DNA of 64,000 bases from Leucogyrophana mollusca (lineage: Eukaryota > Basidiomycota > Agaricomycetes > Boletales), in assembly GCA_021014945.1 (NCBI GenBank), contig MU266338.1, positions 62,001 to 126,000 on the forward strand, written 5' to 3'. Positions 12,207 through 22,309 of the stretch are shown here, one piece after another. Below the pieces are notes generated by a model. The model was not told the origin of the DNA. It made no database searches and worked only from the letters and a program-made list of their open reading frames with translations. Made by a program: the position numbers and the translations under genes. Position 1 is the first letter of the stretch, and each line of letters starts with the position of its first letter.

Positions 12207-13224
12207 TTATCTAGACAGCTGGTCGAGCCACTCCGTCAGCCCTTCCAAGCCATCCGTACCGGATTGCTTCTCATCCTCTTTGGTTTCTCCTACTTTAGCC
12301 CACGTCCCAGCAAAATCAACCTCACCGCCCTCCCAGTCTGCAAATTTGAACGGCGAGCCTGCAGGACCACTGTGGTCCAAACCTCCCATGTCCGATCTCT
12401 CACCTTCCTCCCCAAGGCCTTCGACTCCAACACCACCGGATTGAGATTCTCGTCGCTTTTCAAGCTCCCGCTCAAGTATAGTCCGAACACGTGAGACTGC
12501 CACGTCTGCCAGTGTGCTCGAAGACGTCCCTGTCTTGAGGAGATCAGCTTTATGAGCAAGAATGAGCAGTGCGGGTGCTGGCTGAGAAGGTGGTAACGAT
12601 GTAATGGCGTGCAATATGTGGTGCAGATGCCTATACAGCGATATAATCATTCATAAGTGAACGAGGATGGCATCAGGGAACGTACTCTGCTACAGCAGCC
12701 CCATTGCGCGAAACTGTGCTCGCATCCACCACAAAAGCGATGGCCTTTGCGTCCCCCATGTGCTCTAGGAATTGATCCCTGATGCGAGGGTGCCCTGGGA
12801 CATCAACCACACGCAGGGTGGTTGCGGAGGGCAGTGCTACAACAGTCGCATTGGTCTGCAGCGATGTGTGCGACGGTAGTGTCTGGTTATATGCAAGCTA
12901 ACCACGGGTATTCGTCAGTCGTTCGAACGAAACGCTGGAGTTGCGAGACTGACAGTCGAGAGAATCGCAGTCTTCCCCGAGTCGGGTGGTCCGACCAGTA
13001 GTAGTGCGTTACCTCGTGAACGCGATCTCCGCCGCGAGAAGAGAAACGCTGACGCAAGTCAATTCATGTTTGGATGACAACAGCATATTGAACCCACCAC
13101 ACAGAATGGTGAGTGCTAACACGAAGGACCCGAAGGCCAATGTTTGAGTACTGGTACCAGCAACTAGAGGTAGAACTTCCGGAGTGGCTTCCGGTGTGGC
13201 TTCCTGCGGGAGTGAATCGTCCAT
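12207..13224 (-). CDS. SRP102: Signal recognition particle receptor subunit beta
   Basis: SRbeta is the ER-membrane GTPase that anchors SRalpha and helps hand ribosome-nascent chain complexes to the translocon. The ATG at 13224 starts a short acidic luminal tail, then one transmembrane helix (LAFGSFVLALTILCGG). The next exon carries the P-loop ALLLVGPPDSGKTAILSTL (about 13010-12960), followed by the DVPGH switch block at about 12800. A later exon has LLILAHKADLL, the family's modified base-recognition motif. A poly-acidic and Gly-rich stretch precedes the end FADWEGGEVDFAGTWAK, which resembles other SRbeta C-termini. The stop is at 12207. It shares the GTPase lineage of its neighbour SAR1. 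Confidence 0.9.
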
Positions 13225-13534
13225 TTTTCGTCGAACGTGGGTGACCAAGGAAAGCTGTCTAACTCGAACTATAAGACTTCAAATTTTTGTCGAGCTTCGA
13301 GGAGGCTTGATGCTAAGAATGCGTCACAGCCAATGTTATTTGACCTTGTTTCTATCAGAAGCTCTTGGACAACACCCGTCAACAACCACTTAGCATGCAC
13401 TGAATTCGATCCGCGGATGTAAGTCGACGCATAGAGATCTGTCCTCAGTTCAATGATGACTTAAACTCGGGGGTACAGGATTAGTTGCATATCCCATCGT
13501 GGTCGGCCTGCCCGATACATTCTCCTCGATTCCC

Positions 13535-14774
13535 TCAAGGTTCTTCCAGCAGTATGAAGTAGACGAGAAGTGATTGTAACTGGTATGGAGACATCTTCTT
13601 GCCAAATTCCCGTTTCAGGTATGTCTCTCGCTGTTGCGCCGACCAACCAGCCACAGCATCCAGTTCCTTCGTGCCCTTAATCCCGGCCCTGATGAAATCT
13701 TCCTCGTAGGCCCCGAGGTTCAGGTCATCCGACCGCAGGAATAATCTGAGGCTTGAGTTAGTCTCCGGAGAAACCGTTGTGGGCAGAGGTGGAGCGACGG
13801 CTGATGCGCGAGGCTGCGTCCTATGGGCACGTTCTCGTGGTATAGGTTGCTCAAGCTGGGTAACCGGCTTGCGTGCCGGCACTGGTGTATTTACTCTGGG
13901 AGGTGCCTGTACAGCAGAAGGCTGATGAGACTGAAAATAAACCAAACGCTGGAGACACTCACGAATCTAGCACGCGCAGCACGAGGGGGCTTCCGTTGTC
14001 CCATGTTCATGTCTGCGGACTAAACCAGAAAATCAATCTACGTCGCGCTGAAGGAGCACGCGATAACGCACCGTATGCCTAGAGTAAGCCTCGAGCGATT
14101 TAAGGACATACACACCGCTGCGTGCCACACATTCTCCGTATCGAAGACGGTGGCGGTTACGATATACACGCCTGTAAAGATATAGCTTGACATAGCTGAT
14201 GGCAGCCCAAGACTTGAGTCTTCTCCCAAAAATCGATGAGCGCGCCGCGACCTGGAAAGGCGGTAGTTCCTCAGTTGAACGTGCACAGGTACGACAAAAC
14301 ATCGACCCACTGTCTTCAAGAAGTTGGCCAAGTCCTCTTTCCGTTGCTGGGCATAAAATACATCGACATCCAGACATTCATTAGCTGTAAATCTGAGGGC
14401 ACTCTTCGCGCAACGTTACCGCCCGCTCTCCAATACCCCTTTCAAATGCCTACCTTGACTATTCTGAAAGTGTTTTCGCTCATACGCATAGCTATACGCA
14501 GATCTTTCATGTACATGAAAGGCATGTGCCCTTTCGCCGTTCGTCCATTGCGTCTGGTTGCTGTCTTTGGGTTGGTGGCTTCGTCTCTTCGTGGGTGGGA
14601 TGCTGATTTCAGTTTACTAGTCACCATGTCGCGGTGAGTGATGTTTGCTGCACGACAGCGATACGAGGAGTTATCCGATCTCAACGCTATATACTGATAC
14701 AGACCCTATCGTGACGAGAGTGATCACATGAGGCCTTCTATTGATACACGAGGGCGATATGGAATAGAAACCAT
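13535..14774 (-). CDS. Uncharacterised multi-exon gene
   Basis: I do not recognise this protein. Frames join cleanly across canonical introns. An exon at about 14612-14465 (ending AYERKHFQNSQ) joins one beginning ANECLDVDVFYAQQ and running to FLKTVG. This joins RGALIDFWEKTQ, then NVWHAAVYVLKSLEAYSRH, then ADMNMGQRKPPRAARARF, and finally a Pro-rich linker with a C-terminal domain of about 70 residues. That domain contains LRLFLRSDDLNLGAYEEDF and a Gln/Leu-rich end, and the stop is at 13535. The C-terminal domain looks all-helical and could be SAM-like. The start is uncertain: the frame is open from 14612, and an ATG at 14774 could be joined by an intron of about 115 bases. That ATG is only 24 bases from the FRG1 stop. 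A shorter form could start at ATG 14010. Confidence 0.55.
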
Positions 14775-14798
14775 ACCGTGAGAAGGGGGAGATGAGGG

Positions 14799-15794
14799 TC
14801 AGCAAAATCGATCGCTGGCAGAAACGTTCAATGCGGAGTCTGGGTGGAAGGGTGCAACGATATACCTTTTGAGCTTTGCGCGGCGATCTAGCAGAGCTTC
14901 CGCGAGGCGTCCTTCTTTGCGTGCGCGTTTAAGCTGTACAAGGGCATTATGATAAATGACTACAACGCCACATTGTAAGTGATCGGCGCTGACCTCTCTC
15001 CTGTCTTCTTTAGATATCACAGATCGTCCTGCGCCCCAAGCCTGGTGCAGCCGACTACCAAGCGCTTCAGCGATCAATCCAAGGGACAACATAGCAACTT
15101 ACTTGGTGCTGGCCTCATCTATGGAAACAACATCTGATACACCCTCCCTCTTCTTCTTCTCTTCGTGAGCTTCCTTCTTATACTTACTCTGTATTTTGAC
15201 CCAGAAACGTTCCCTGAACCCGACGTCCTCACTATCTCCTCGCAATTGCAAAGTCCCACCAGCCACCTCATCCACACTCAGATATTTCTCATACACGTTC
15301 ATGAAAGCCACCATGCCATCGGGCAAGACAACTGGTGTCCACTCTTCTTCGGGGCCCCGTGCTTCCCTGTCGGCAGAAACCAGCCCGTGCTTGTCACAAG
15401 ACATGAACTTCCCTTCCCCGGTTCCCGTGCGGAGGTTGATAGTCGGCGAACCGGCGACACGGGTAGTAACCCAAACCTGCGCGACTTCTGTTGGCGTACG
15501 CTCGAGCAACGATGGGCCCTCCGAGGTCACCTCTTTCGAGAGCGTGTGAAGGATGATGCGGTTGCGCGTGGAGTCAAAGTTGACAGATATTGCGGAAGGG
15601 TCTGAGGGGTGTACTATGAATGTAGGGCCTCGGATTTCGGCTGGGTCCTCTGGTAGCACCCAAGTGTCGGGGTCTTCGTCATCCTCTGCGCGTCTGTGGC
15701 CACTTGTTTCTCCGTCGTCTTCTCTCTTGCGTTTCTTCTTCGTCTTTTCCCCTTTGAATTTCAGCTTCGAAGAGCGTACTTTCTCAGTCGACAT
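14799..15794 (-). CDS. FRG1: FRG1-like actin-bundling/RNA-associated protein
   Basis: FRG1 proteins have a beta-trefoil (fascin-like) core. They are linked in animals to actin bundling and to nucleolar and spliceosomal complexes. The N-terminus is a lysine-rich nuclear signal (KLKFKGEKTKKKRKRE). The trefoil region follows, with WTPVVLPDGMVAFMNVYEKY and ERFWVKIQSKYKKEA. Three downstream exons complete the conserved C-terminus: ISKEDRRE joined to LKRARKEGRLAEALLDRRAK, then joined to SDRFC and TGA at 14799. This last splice (donor GTATAT, acceptor CTGCCAG) restores the ending typical of the family. The open frame stops early at 15099 if the introns are ignored. It is divergent from RPL26, with 154 bases between the two ATGs. 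Confidence 0.9.
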
Positions 15795-15948
15795 AGGCTA
15801 CCGTTGAGCGAGTCGGTTCCAAGACGAAAGTGTCAAGTGAGCGATCGCCTCGGCATTTGCCGAGGCACAAACTTTGAACCCAACAATTCGTCCAATACAC
15901 CCAAAGTCCCAGCCCGCCGACACCGTTATCGACGTCCTCAAGATCAAG
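15795..15948. promoter_or_regulatory. Compact divergent promoter, FRG1/RPL26
   Basis: Only 154 bases separate the ATG of FRG1 (minus) from the ATG of RPL26 (plus). No other gene fits between them, so the regulatory sequences of both must overlap or extend into the coding regions. Confidence 0.6.
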
Positions 15949-16685
15949 ATGAAGTACAATCCTGGTTAGTTCTCGTCTCGGCGTGCTATGCTCTGCTGTC
16001 TATCCGTTCCCTGCGAGAAATCTCGAAGAATCCGGACCACAAAGGCTGGATGGGAGCGATGATACGTGGATGAGCCTCCGGTGAATCGAAATGCTGACGG
16101 CTCTCTTTCACGCCAACAGACGTTTCTTCCTCGCGGCGCAAGGCCCGCAAGGCCCACTTCGCAGCCCCATCATCTGTCCGCCGCAAAATTATGTCGTCTC
16201 CCTTGTCGAAGGAGTTGCGGGGGAAGTACAACGTGCGTAGACCAGTGCACCTCTGTTTCCGTGTCGCGTCTCATCCAGGCTATCCAGGCACGATCGTTGC
16301 CTATCCGCAAGGACGACGAAGTACGGATTGTCCGGGGGAAGTACAAGGGCCGCGAAGGAAAGGTCACTCAGGTTTACCGCAAGAAATGGGTCATTCACGT
16401 TGACCGTGTACAACGTGACAAATCCAATGGCGCCACCGTTCCCATTGGTGTGCACCCCAGCAAGGTCGTTATCACCACCATCAAGCTGGACAAGGACAGG
16501 TGCGCAATACCGCAAGCGCTGTTAATTGCACCGACTAACGAGCTCTTTGGATCAGACGGGCGATTTTGGACAGGAAAGACAGGAAAAAGTCAGCAGCAGC
16601 TGGTGGGGATGTTGAGATGGTCGACGTAAGTTTTGCGCTCCATTTTCCCCCGTGGATGCTGATCAACATTCGCGATCCACAGTAA
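15949..16685 (+). CDS. RPL26: 60S ribosomal protein L26 (uL24)
   Basis: uL24 sits near the polypeptide exit of the large ribosomal subunit. The first exon is only a few codons (MKYNP), followed by an intron with acceptor before [19 protein letters not shown]. The next exons give [19 protein letters not shown] and the KOW motif region [20 protein letters not shown]. The C-terminus is GGDVEMVD, with the stop TAA at 16683-16685 created directly after the last intron (donor GTAAGT after GAC). The intron-rich structure with a tiny first exon is usual for fungal ribosomal protein genes. Length (about 135-140 residues) matches the family. Confidence 0.95.
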
Positions 16686-16923
16686 TCCTTCCTTGCTCAT
16701 CTCGATCTCTTTGGTTCCTTGCATTGCACTCGATAAAAACCACCATGTATCTATGCGCCATTCCGCACACGATATGCACCATGACCCACTTGCTGTTGTA
16801 GGGCCTGCAGTAAGGGATAATTTCTTGCTGTGCTAGATTATGCTGGTACAGTATGTGTGACTGGAGGATGCGAAAAGTGATATGAAGTGAAATACAGCGA
16901 TGACCGATAACACTCAGCCCTGA

Positions 16924-17858
16924 TCAGAAAATGACGTCTTCGTCTTTGCTGCTCAGTAAATCGGTGGTAACTTCCGTGGGCTCTTCGACAGGTTCCGGAA
17001 GAGCCTCCTCCCCGTCTTGGAGCGCCTTCAGCTCCGCGGCGCTCGCAGCATCTCTCTTCTTCTTCTCTTGAACCTTCTTCAATCTACAAGTCCGATGACT
17101 CTAAGTCGCATGCCGAGAATGGACCGAAGCATCCTTACCTGAAGAACTCCTCTCTGTCCATTTCATCTAATTCACTCAAGATGTACTTGATTGTGTTGTC
17201 CAGGCGCGGGATGACTACATGCTCGATGGCGTTGACGCGGCGATTCGTCGCTCGAATGACTTCGTCGAGGATAGTGAACGCGGTCTGCAAGGAAGCTAGC
17301 TCAACTAGCGTTTCTATTGCCTTGGCGTAAACCTCCTTCGCGCGCAGCACTTGCTGACCACCACGACCGAGTCCAGTCAGATTGAAGTCTGTGCCAAATC
17401 GGTTCGTTAGTTAGCAAGCGAAAGAGATCGTGAGTGGGTGTGCATGCCTGATCCTGACACGCGATCGACTTCGAATGCAGGCAGAAGAATACCAGAGACG
17501 TTTTCCTGTTTGGCCTTTACGCGGAAGGTCGCCAATTTTGCTTGCTCCTGTACGAGGTAGGATATATCACCAGTGGTGTAAGTCACCTCCGCCATCGAGA
17601 AGGAAGCGAGCTGCATGACTCTTCCCATCTTGCGCTTTGCCTGTACCGGGCTCACAATTAATTGTAATGTTTGCGCAAGTACAAGGACTAACTTGCCTCG
17701 TCGACCTTCTTCAAGATCGCTCTGAACCTGGTGGTCAGAGCATCCCTCTTCCTCGCTAGTAGGGAATGGCCAGTCTGGGCTCCCTTGAGGCGCAGCTTTG
17801 TGTTCGTCAAGGCCATCCGCGTCGCGAAGACATTTTCACGAGCACCTGCGCCAGACAT
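16924..17858 (-). CDS. VMA8: V-type proton ATPase subunit D
   Basis: Subunit D forms the central rotor shaft of the V1 sector, coupling ATP hydrolysis to proton pumping into vacuoles. The ATG at 17858 opens [19 protein letters not shown], followed by the family block [18 protein letters not shown]. Next comes the long coiled coil with [15 protein letters not shown], then [13 protein letters not shown] and the second coiled strand, with [19 protein letters not shown] and EREEFFR-like sequence. The tail is acidic and ends at TGA 16924-16926. Four or so introns are present. The divergent neighbour 113 bases away is a tRNA gene. Confidence 0.95.
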
Positions 17859-17939
17859 TGCAACAGACCGAGTTCAAGCAGGACGAGAGCCACGATTCAG
17901 GAAACGGCTATTTGGGGGAGACGGGTCATCCCTAATCGG

Positions 17940-17951
17940 TATATAATATAT
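17940..17951. promoter_or_regulatory. AT-rich TATA-like tract between VMA8 and tRNA-Phe
   Basis: The near-palindromic run TATATAATATAT lies about 20-30 bases before the tRNA and about 80-95 bases before the VMA8 start. It is placed where an upstream TFIIIB-binding TATA element would sit, and it could also serve the protein gene on the other strand. Confidence 0.35.
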
Positions 17952-17971
17952 TACCAAAAATCCTTTCCATC

Positions 17972-18053
17972 GCCGGGATAGCTCAGCTGGGAGAGCAACA
18001 GACTGAAGACCATTGGTTTCTGGAGGTCCCGTGTTCAATCCACGGTCCTGGCA
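17972..18053 (+). tRNA. tRNA-Phe (GAA) with a 9-nt intron
   Basis: The 82-base sequence folds as a tRNA. The acceptor stem GCCGGGA pairs with TCCTGGC (one G-T pair). The D arm is GCTC/GAGC. The anticodon loop begins CTGAAG, with GAA at positions 34-36. The T arm CCGTG/CACGG encloses TTCAATC. A standard length of 73 leaves nine extra bases (ACCATTGGT) directly after position 37, where nuclear tRNA introns sit. The anticodon stem ACAGA/TCTGG has four pairs and an A27-G43 mismatch. CCA is not encoded. Confidence 0.93.
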
Positions 18054-18058
18054 TTTCA

Positions 18059-18062
18059 TTTT
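18059..18062 (+). terminator. Pol III oligo-T terminator of tRNA-Phe
   Basis: A TTTT run begins six bases after the tRNA discriminator base, the normal RNA polymerase III stop signal. A second TTTT follows about seven bases later. Confidence 0.6.
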
Positions 18063-18179
18063 GCATTTTGCACTCCTGGACTTCGATTTGTAATGCTGGT
18101 GGTTCTTCTTTGATAACAGAGGGTCTTTTTGGGCCACGTCGTATCAAAAGAGAAAACGCAATCTATTTATCTGACTACA

Positions 18180-20228
18180 CTACCGTGCTTGTACATAATC
18201 ATCGATCTTGAGCAACAGGCAGACAGTCTCCGTTGAGAGCTCCAATGCACTCGTGGAAACCAGTAGCGGTTGGACAACATCTTCCTCAAGAATGTTCGAG
18301 ATGAGCCCCTGTCGATGACCTCAGTTTCAAACGTCCGATGCAAGACAAGCTATACAACTTACAGTCCGTACGTTGATACCAGCGTTGCGGTCTCCCAGAG
18401 CGTGGCGATTGCGAAGTTCCGTCACGATCGAAATGGGATTCAGGCCGGCATTTTCGGCGAGTGTTGTGGGTATCACCTCCAGCGCGTCAGCGTACGCCTG
18501 GATACAATACGCCTCCATGCCCTTCAGTGACTGTGAGTACTGCGCGAGCAAGCGAGACACGTGGATCTCTGGCGCTCCACCACCACCGATCAGAGCACTG
18601 TAAGAGTATAGGGGTTAGCTGACATTTCGTGAACAAGGTCATAGCAAGGACAGACCGTTTCTTGACGAGGCACCGCACAACACAGAGTGCATCGTGTAAA
18701 CTACGCTCACACTCCTCCACAACAAGTTGGTTTCCTCCCATAGCGAGTATGCTCACAGTGCGGCCGCGGTTTTTGACACCCGTAATCTTCACGACCTTTG
18801 CGCCCGCCGGGGAGCTCTCCTCGACCAAATCTGCGTAGCCTAGCTTGTCTTCAGTAAACGCCTCGATGTCGGCGATAGGCTTGCATCCAAGGCTCTTGGA
18901 CAGGAATTCTATTTCGTCACGTTCTACATCCTTAACGGCCAGGATGTTGAGTCTCTTGAGGAAGCTGAGTGATGTGTCGTCCACCGCATCCCGTAGAATT
19001 GATTTTTGTATCAAGAGGACATTGCAGTTGGCCTTCTTAATCTTTTTGCAGATGTTGAGCAGGTACTGGCGACCCTCCTTGATGACTTTGTCCATTTGGC
19101 GATAATCATTGATCACCACGGTGTTGTCCATCTGATCAAAGAAACATAAGCATTTAAGCATGCCCACCTGATCTCATGCGACGTACATCAGGCTTGGGTG
19201 CGCTCAGCTGGAATTGAATGATGGCGATCTTCGCTTTTTCCATGCGAGTCGGTCCCCCGGCAGAAACGATGACATTCTGATTCAAGACGACGCCATCCAC
19301 GAGCTCCGTATCCTCGATCGTACCACCAACTTTCTTGACTACACGAATGTCACGGAGATCCACATTCGAGGATTGGGGGGTAACAAGGCGAGTGACTGCA
19401 GCCACAGCGATGGGAGCAAGAGTAGACGAATATTGTGAAACGATCTTCGGGAGAATATGAGCATCTGCGGAACATCAAAGCCTAGAATGATGATTACTTT
19501 TGAGTTAAGCGAAGTGCTGGCTGCTCGTAGCAGGCTAGCTTTGTCGTTCAGATCAACAGGTGTTGAGATTTCTGTGAGGTATTCGACCGCTTTGACAGAA
19601 GCCTTCAGAAATGCTTCCGCGACGATTGTTGGGTGGATGCCTTTCAGCAGCATCTTTTCCGCGGCGCCGAGCAGGCTACCAGCCAGAACAACAACGGAGG
19701 TCGTCCCATCACCAGCTTCAACGTCTTGAGCAGCAGAAAGATCGACGAGCTGGTCGATTCCTTGAATACTGTAACAGTGACGACTCCAAGAAAGACTGCT
19801 CACCATCTTTGCAGCTGGGTGCAGAGCCTGGATACTCCGGAGGATCGTAGCCCCATCATTGGTGATGATCACCTCACCTTTCGAAGTTTGAATCTACACG
19901 AACATAGAAAGACAAAATCAGCGATTACCGGCAAAATCGATGCGAGAAACAGACCATCTTGTCCATTCCTCTGGGCCCGAGAGAAGTTCGAACGGCATCG
20001 CTAATCGCTGCGTGGCAAAGATTTAGTTAGCATAAACGACTCGGAAAGAAACACGCACCCTTCGCTGCGACCAAGTTGGACATCCGTAGCTCCATCGGCT
20101 TTCCCTGAAGACGTGTTTGATCAGACATCCGTTAGCCAGACGATCCTAATGTATACCTTGTCATTGAAGGCAGCATTTGAACCTGACCGCGCAGACGGAG
20201 CAGCCTTGGGTGCCGGTTTTGAAGCCAT
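18180..20228 (-). CDS. CCT4: T-complex protein 1 subunit delta
   Basis: CCT4 is one of eight paralogous subunits of the cytosolic chaperonin TRiC, which folds actin, tubulin and many WD-repeat proteins. The ATG at 20228 starts [17 protein letters not shown]. It is followed by [20 protein letters not shown] and [10 protein letters not shown], then [11 protein letters not shown] and the ATP-binding loop [17 protein letters not shown]. Later blocks are [19 protein letters not shown], the delta-type region, then [13 protein letters not shown] and [18 protein letters not shown]. The last exon ends [16 protein letters not shown] with TAG at 18180-18182. The length (about 535 residues) is full. It is divergent from UFD1. 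Confidence 0.96.
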
Positions 20229-20434
20229 TATGCAGTCAGGCTAGATTAAGACGAAAGTAATTATCGAGAACGACCTTGACGATAGGAAGCTCAAAGCCAG
20301 TCGAGAAACGAGACGCGTTTTGGTGCAGCCTGATTAGGGCGACCACGGCTATTGCCGACTGCAGGGGGTGTTGCGTACCCCTTGACTAGACTCAATTATT
20401 ATTACTGCTCTTGCTTCATTACTCTCACCTTCTA
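20229..20434. promoter_or_regulatory. Divergent promoter, CCT4/UFD1
   Basis: The ATGs of CCT4 (minus) and UFD1 (plus) are 206 bases apart with no gene between. Both proteins act in protein quality control, so shared control is plausible but not shown. Confidence 0.5.
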
Positions 20435-22175
20435 ATGGACTTTGTAAGTATCCATAGCATGTTATTGATGTTCTAGGTTAGCTGATGTCGACCGCAGTTC
20501 GGAGATCAGAACGGAATGGGGGGAGGTCCTGCGGGACTCTTCGCTCAGCTTGCTCAGTATGCCACTTCATCTGAATGCTGATCCATGCTCGCGCTAACGT
20601 GCAATAATCTTTCCTCAGAGGATTTGGAGGTGGAGGTGCCAGGGTTGGGCGCCCCCCAGCTCGTGCCTACGACGAGTACTTGAAAGCGTATAGCGTGGCG
20701 ATGCTCCCTGGACGGGAGCGAGAGAACGTGTCTTACGGAGGGAAGAGTACGTACTGTCCCATCGATCGATTGATGGCTATCTATTGACCAAGAAGTAACC
20801 GTCAGTCATCATGCCACCTTCCGCTCTAGCAAATCTCACAAATTTGGACCTCGAGTCCCCATGGATGTTCCAATTGCGCAATCCGAGCAATTCTGCAGCA
20901 TCCACGCACGCGGGTGTCCTAGAATTCATCGCCGAAGAAGGCGTCGTACATCTACCATACTGGATGATGAAGACGCTGCGGCTGAATGAGGGCGATCCCA
21001 TTCGCATCACCGGTACCGAGCTTCCAAAGGGAAAGTTCGTCAAGCTGCAAGCCCAAACGGTGCATTTCCTGGAGATATCAGATCATAAAGCTGTGTACGT
21101 CCCTTCGTAGCGGGTGCAACGTGCGGTCGCTCACTTCATCAACGCAGACTGGAACAAGCTCTTCGTAATTTCAGTGCGCTGACCCAGGGCGACATAATCG
21201 AGATATCCTATAATTCTATGGTCTTCGGCCTTCTCGTGATGGAAGCCACTCCAGGCGGTGCAGGTATCAGCATTCTCGACACGGATCTCGAAGTCGATTT
21301 CGCTGCACCCGTAGGTTATGTTGAACCGGAACGTCCCAAGGCGGCAGCCCCGGCTACCATGGCATCTAAACTCAATATCGATTTGAACTCGTCAACTCCC
21401 GGATCCTCTAGAGCGTCGTCGTCGCTTGCCGGTGGCTTCGTTGCCGGAGGTGGTGCTACCGTCAGCAAAGGTGGTGATCATTGGGAGAGTTTCAAAGGCA
21501 AAGGAGAAACACTCGCGGGCAGGAAGACCAAAGGGAAGGGTATTACCCATAGGGGTGTTGAAGATGTCCCTGAAGGCAGCAAAATCATCCGCACAGAGTG
21601 AGTCTTAGCTATGTGCAATGTCTGGTGGATTCGCTAACATTTACTAGTAAGCAAAAGGTGGTCAATAGTGACTCACTGGAATCCGAGGTAAAGGCACCTG
21701 CACCGCTTAATCTACCTTTCGGAAAGCTCTTCTTTGGCTTCAACGTCGTAAAATATACTCCGCCAGCCAATGCTCCAGGATCCTCCGGATCCCCAACTCC
21801 TCCGGCAGTAAGTTCTCGGAATGATCGTACAAGGCTAGCTTCACTCACCTCCATGCGTAGCAACCTCCCTCGTTCTCGGGCTCTGGGAACACGCTCACGG
21901 GCCGGGCGGCTCCGTCTTTAGGTCAAAGTTCAAGCTCCAAGGGGAAGAAGAAAGAGGAGTCGCCGCCTCAAGCCAGCCAAGCTTCCTGGGGAAGTGGACA
22001 AACGCTCGGAACACGGTCCTCCTTTGTTCCCCCCAGCTTCCGCGGGCGTGAGCTAGGTGCAGGAGGTGCTCCCGCCCCCCAAGCTAGACACACCCCAAAG
22101 CCAAAGCCAAACCGGAGTCCCACACCAGACTGGGGTGTAGATGATGACGACGTGATTGAAATTGACAGCGACTAG
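20435..22175 (+). CDS. UFD1: Ubiquitin fusion degradation protein 1
   Basis: With Npl4, UFD1 forms the cofactor that targets Cdc48/p97 to K48-ubiquitinated substrates, for example in ER-associated degradation. The first exon is three codons (MDF). After a short intron come FGDQNGMGGGPAG and the double-psi barrel region: AYDEYLKAYSVAML, IIMPPSALANLTNLDLESPW and QLRNPSNSAASTHAGVLEF. EEGVVHLPYWMMKTL and the QGDIIEISYN block follow. The C-terminal half is low-complexity (Ser, Gly, Pro), with FGKLFFGFNVVKY and the acidic end DWGVDDDDVIEIDSD. The stop is TAG at 22173-22175. About seven introns are needed. It converges with NMT1, 134 bases away. Confidence 0.95.
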
Positions 22176-22309
22176 CGAGGTGCGAAACAGAAGGAAGCGC
22201 GTGTATGATTTGATTTGTCCGTATAGACGACTACTTTGTGACATCAATACTATCTCATCGGATCCTTTGCAAAGGGGCATCCGTTCAATCTGTGAATACT
22301 GGCCGTGGT

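Noticed and set aside
12078..12494. Plus-strand open frame of about 140 codons
   Set aside because: Antisense to the SRP receptor beta C-terminal exon, whose motif content is convincing.
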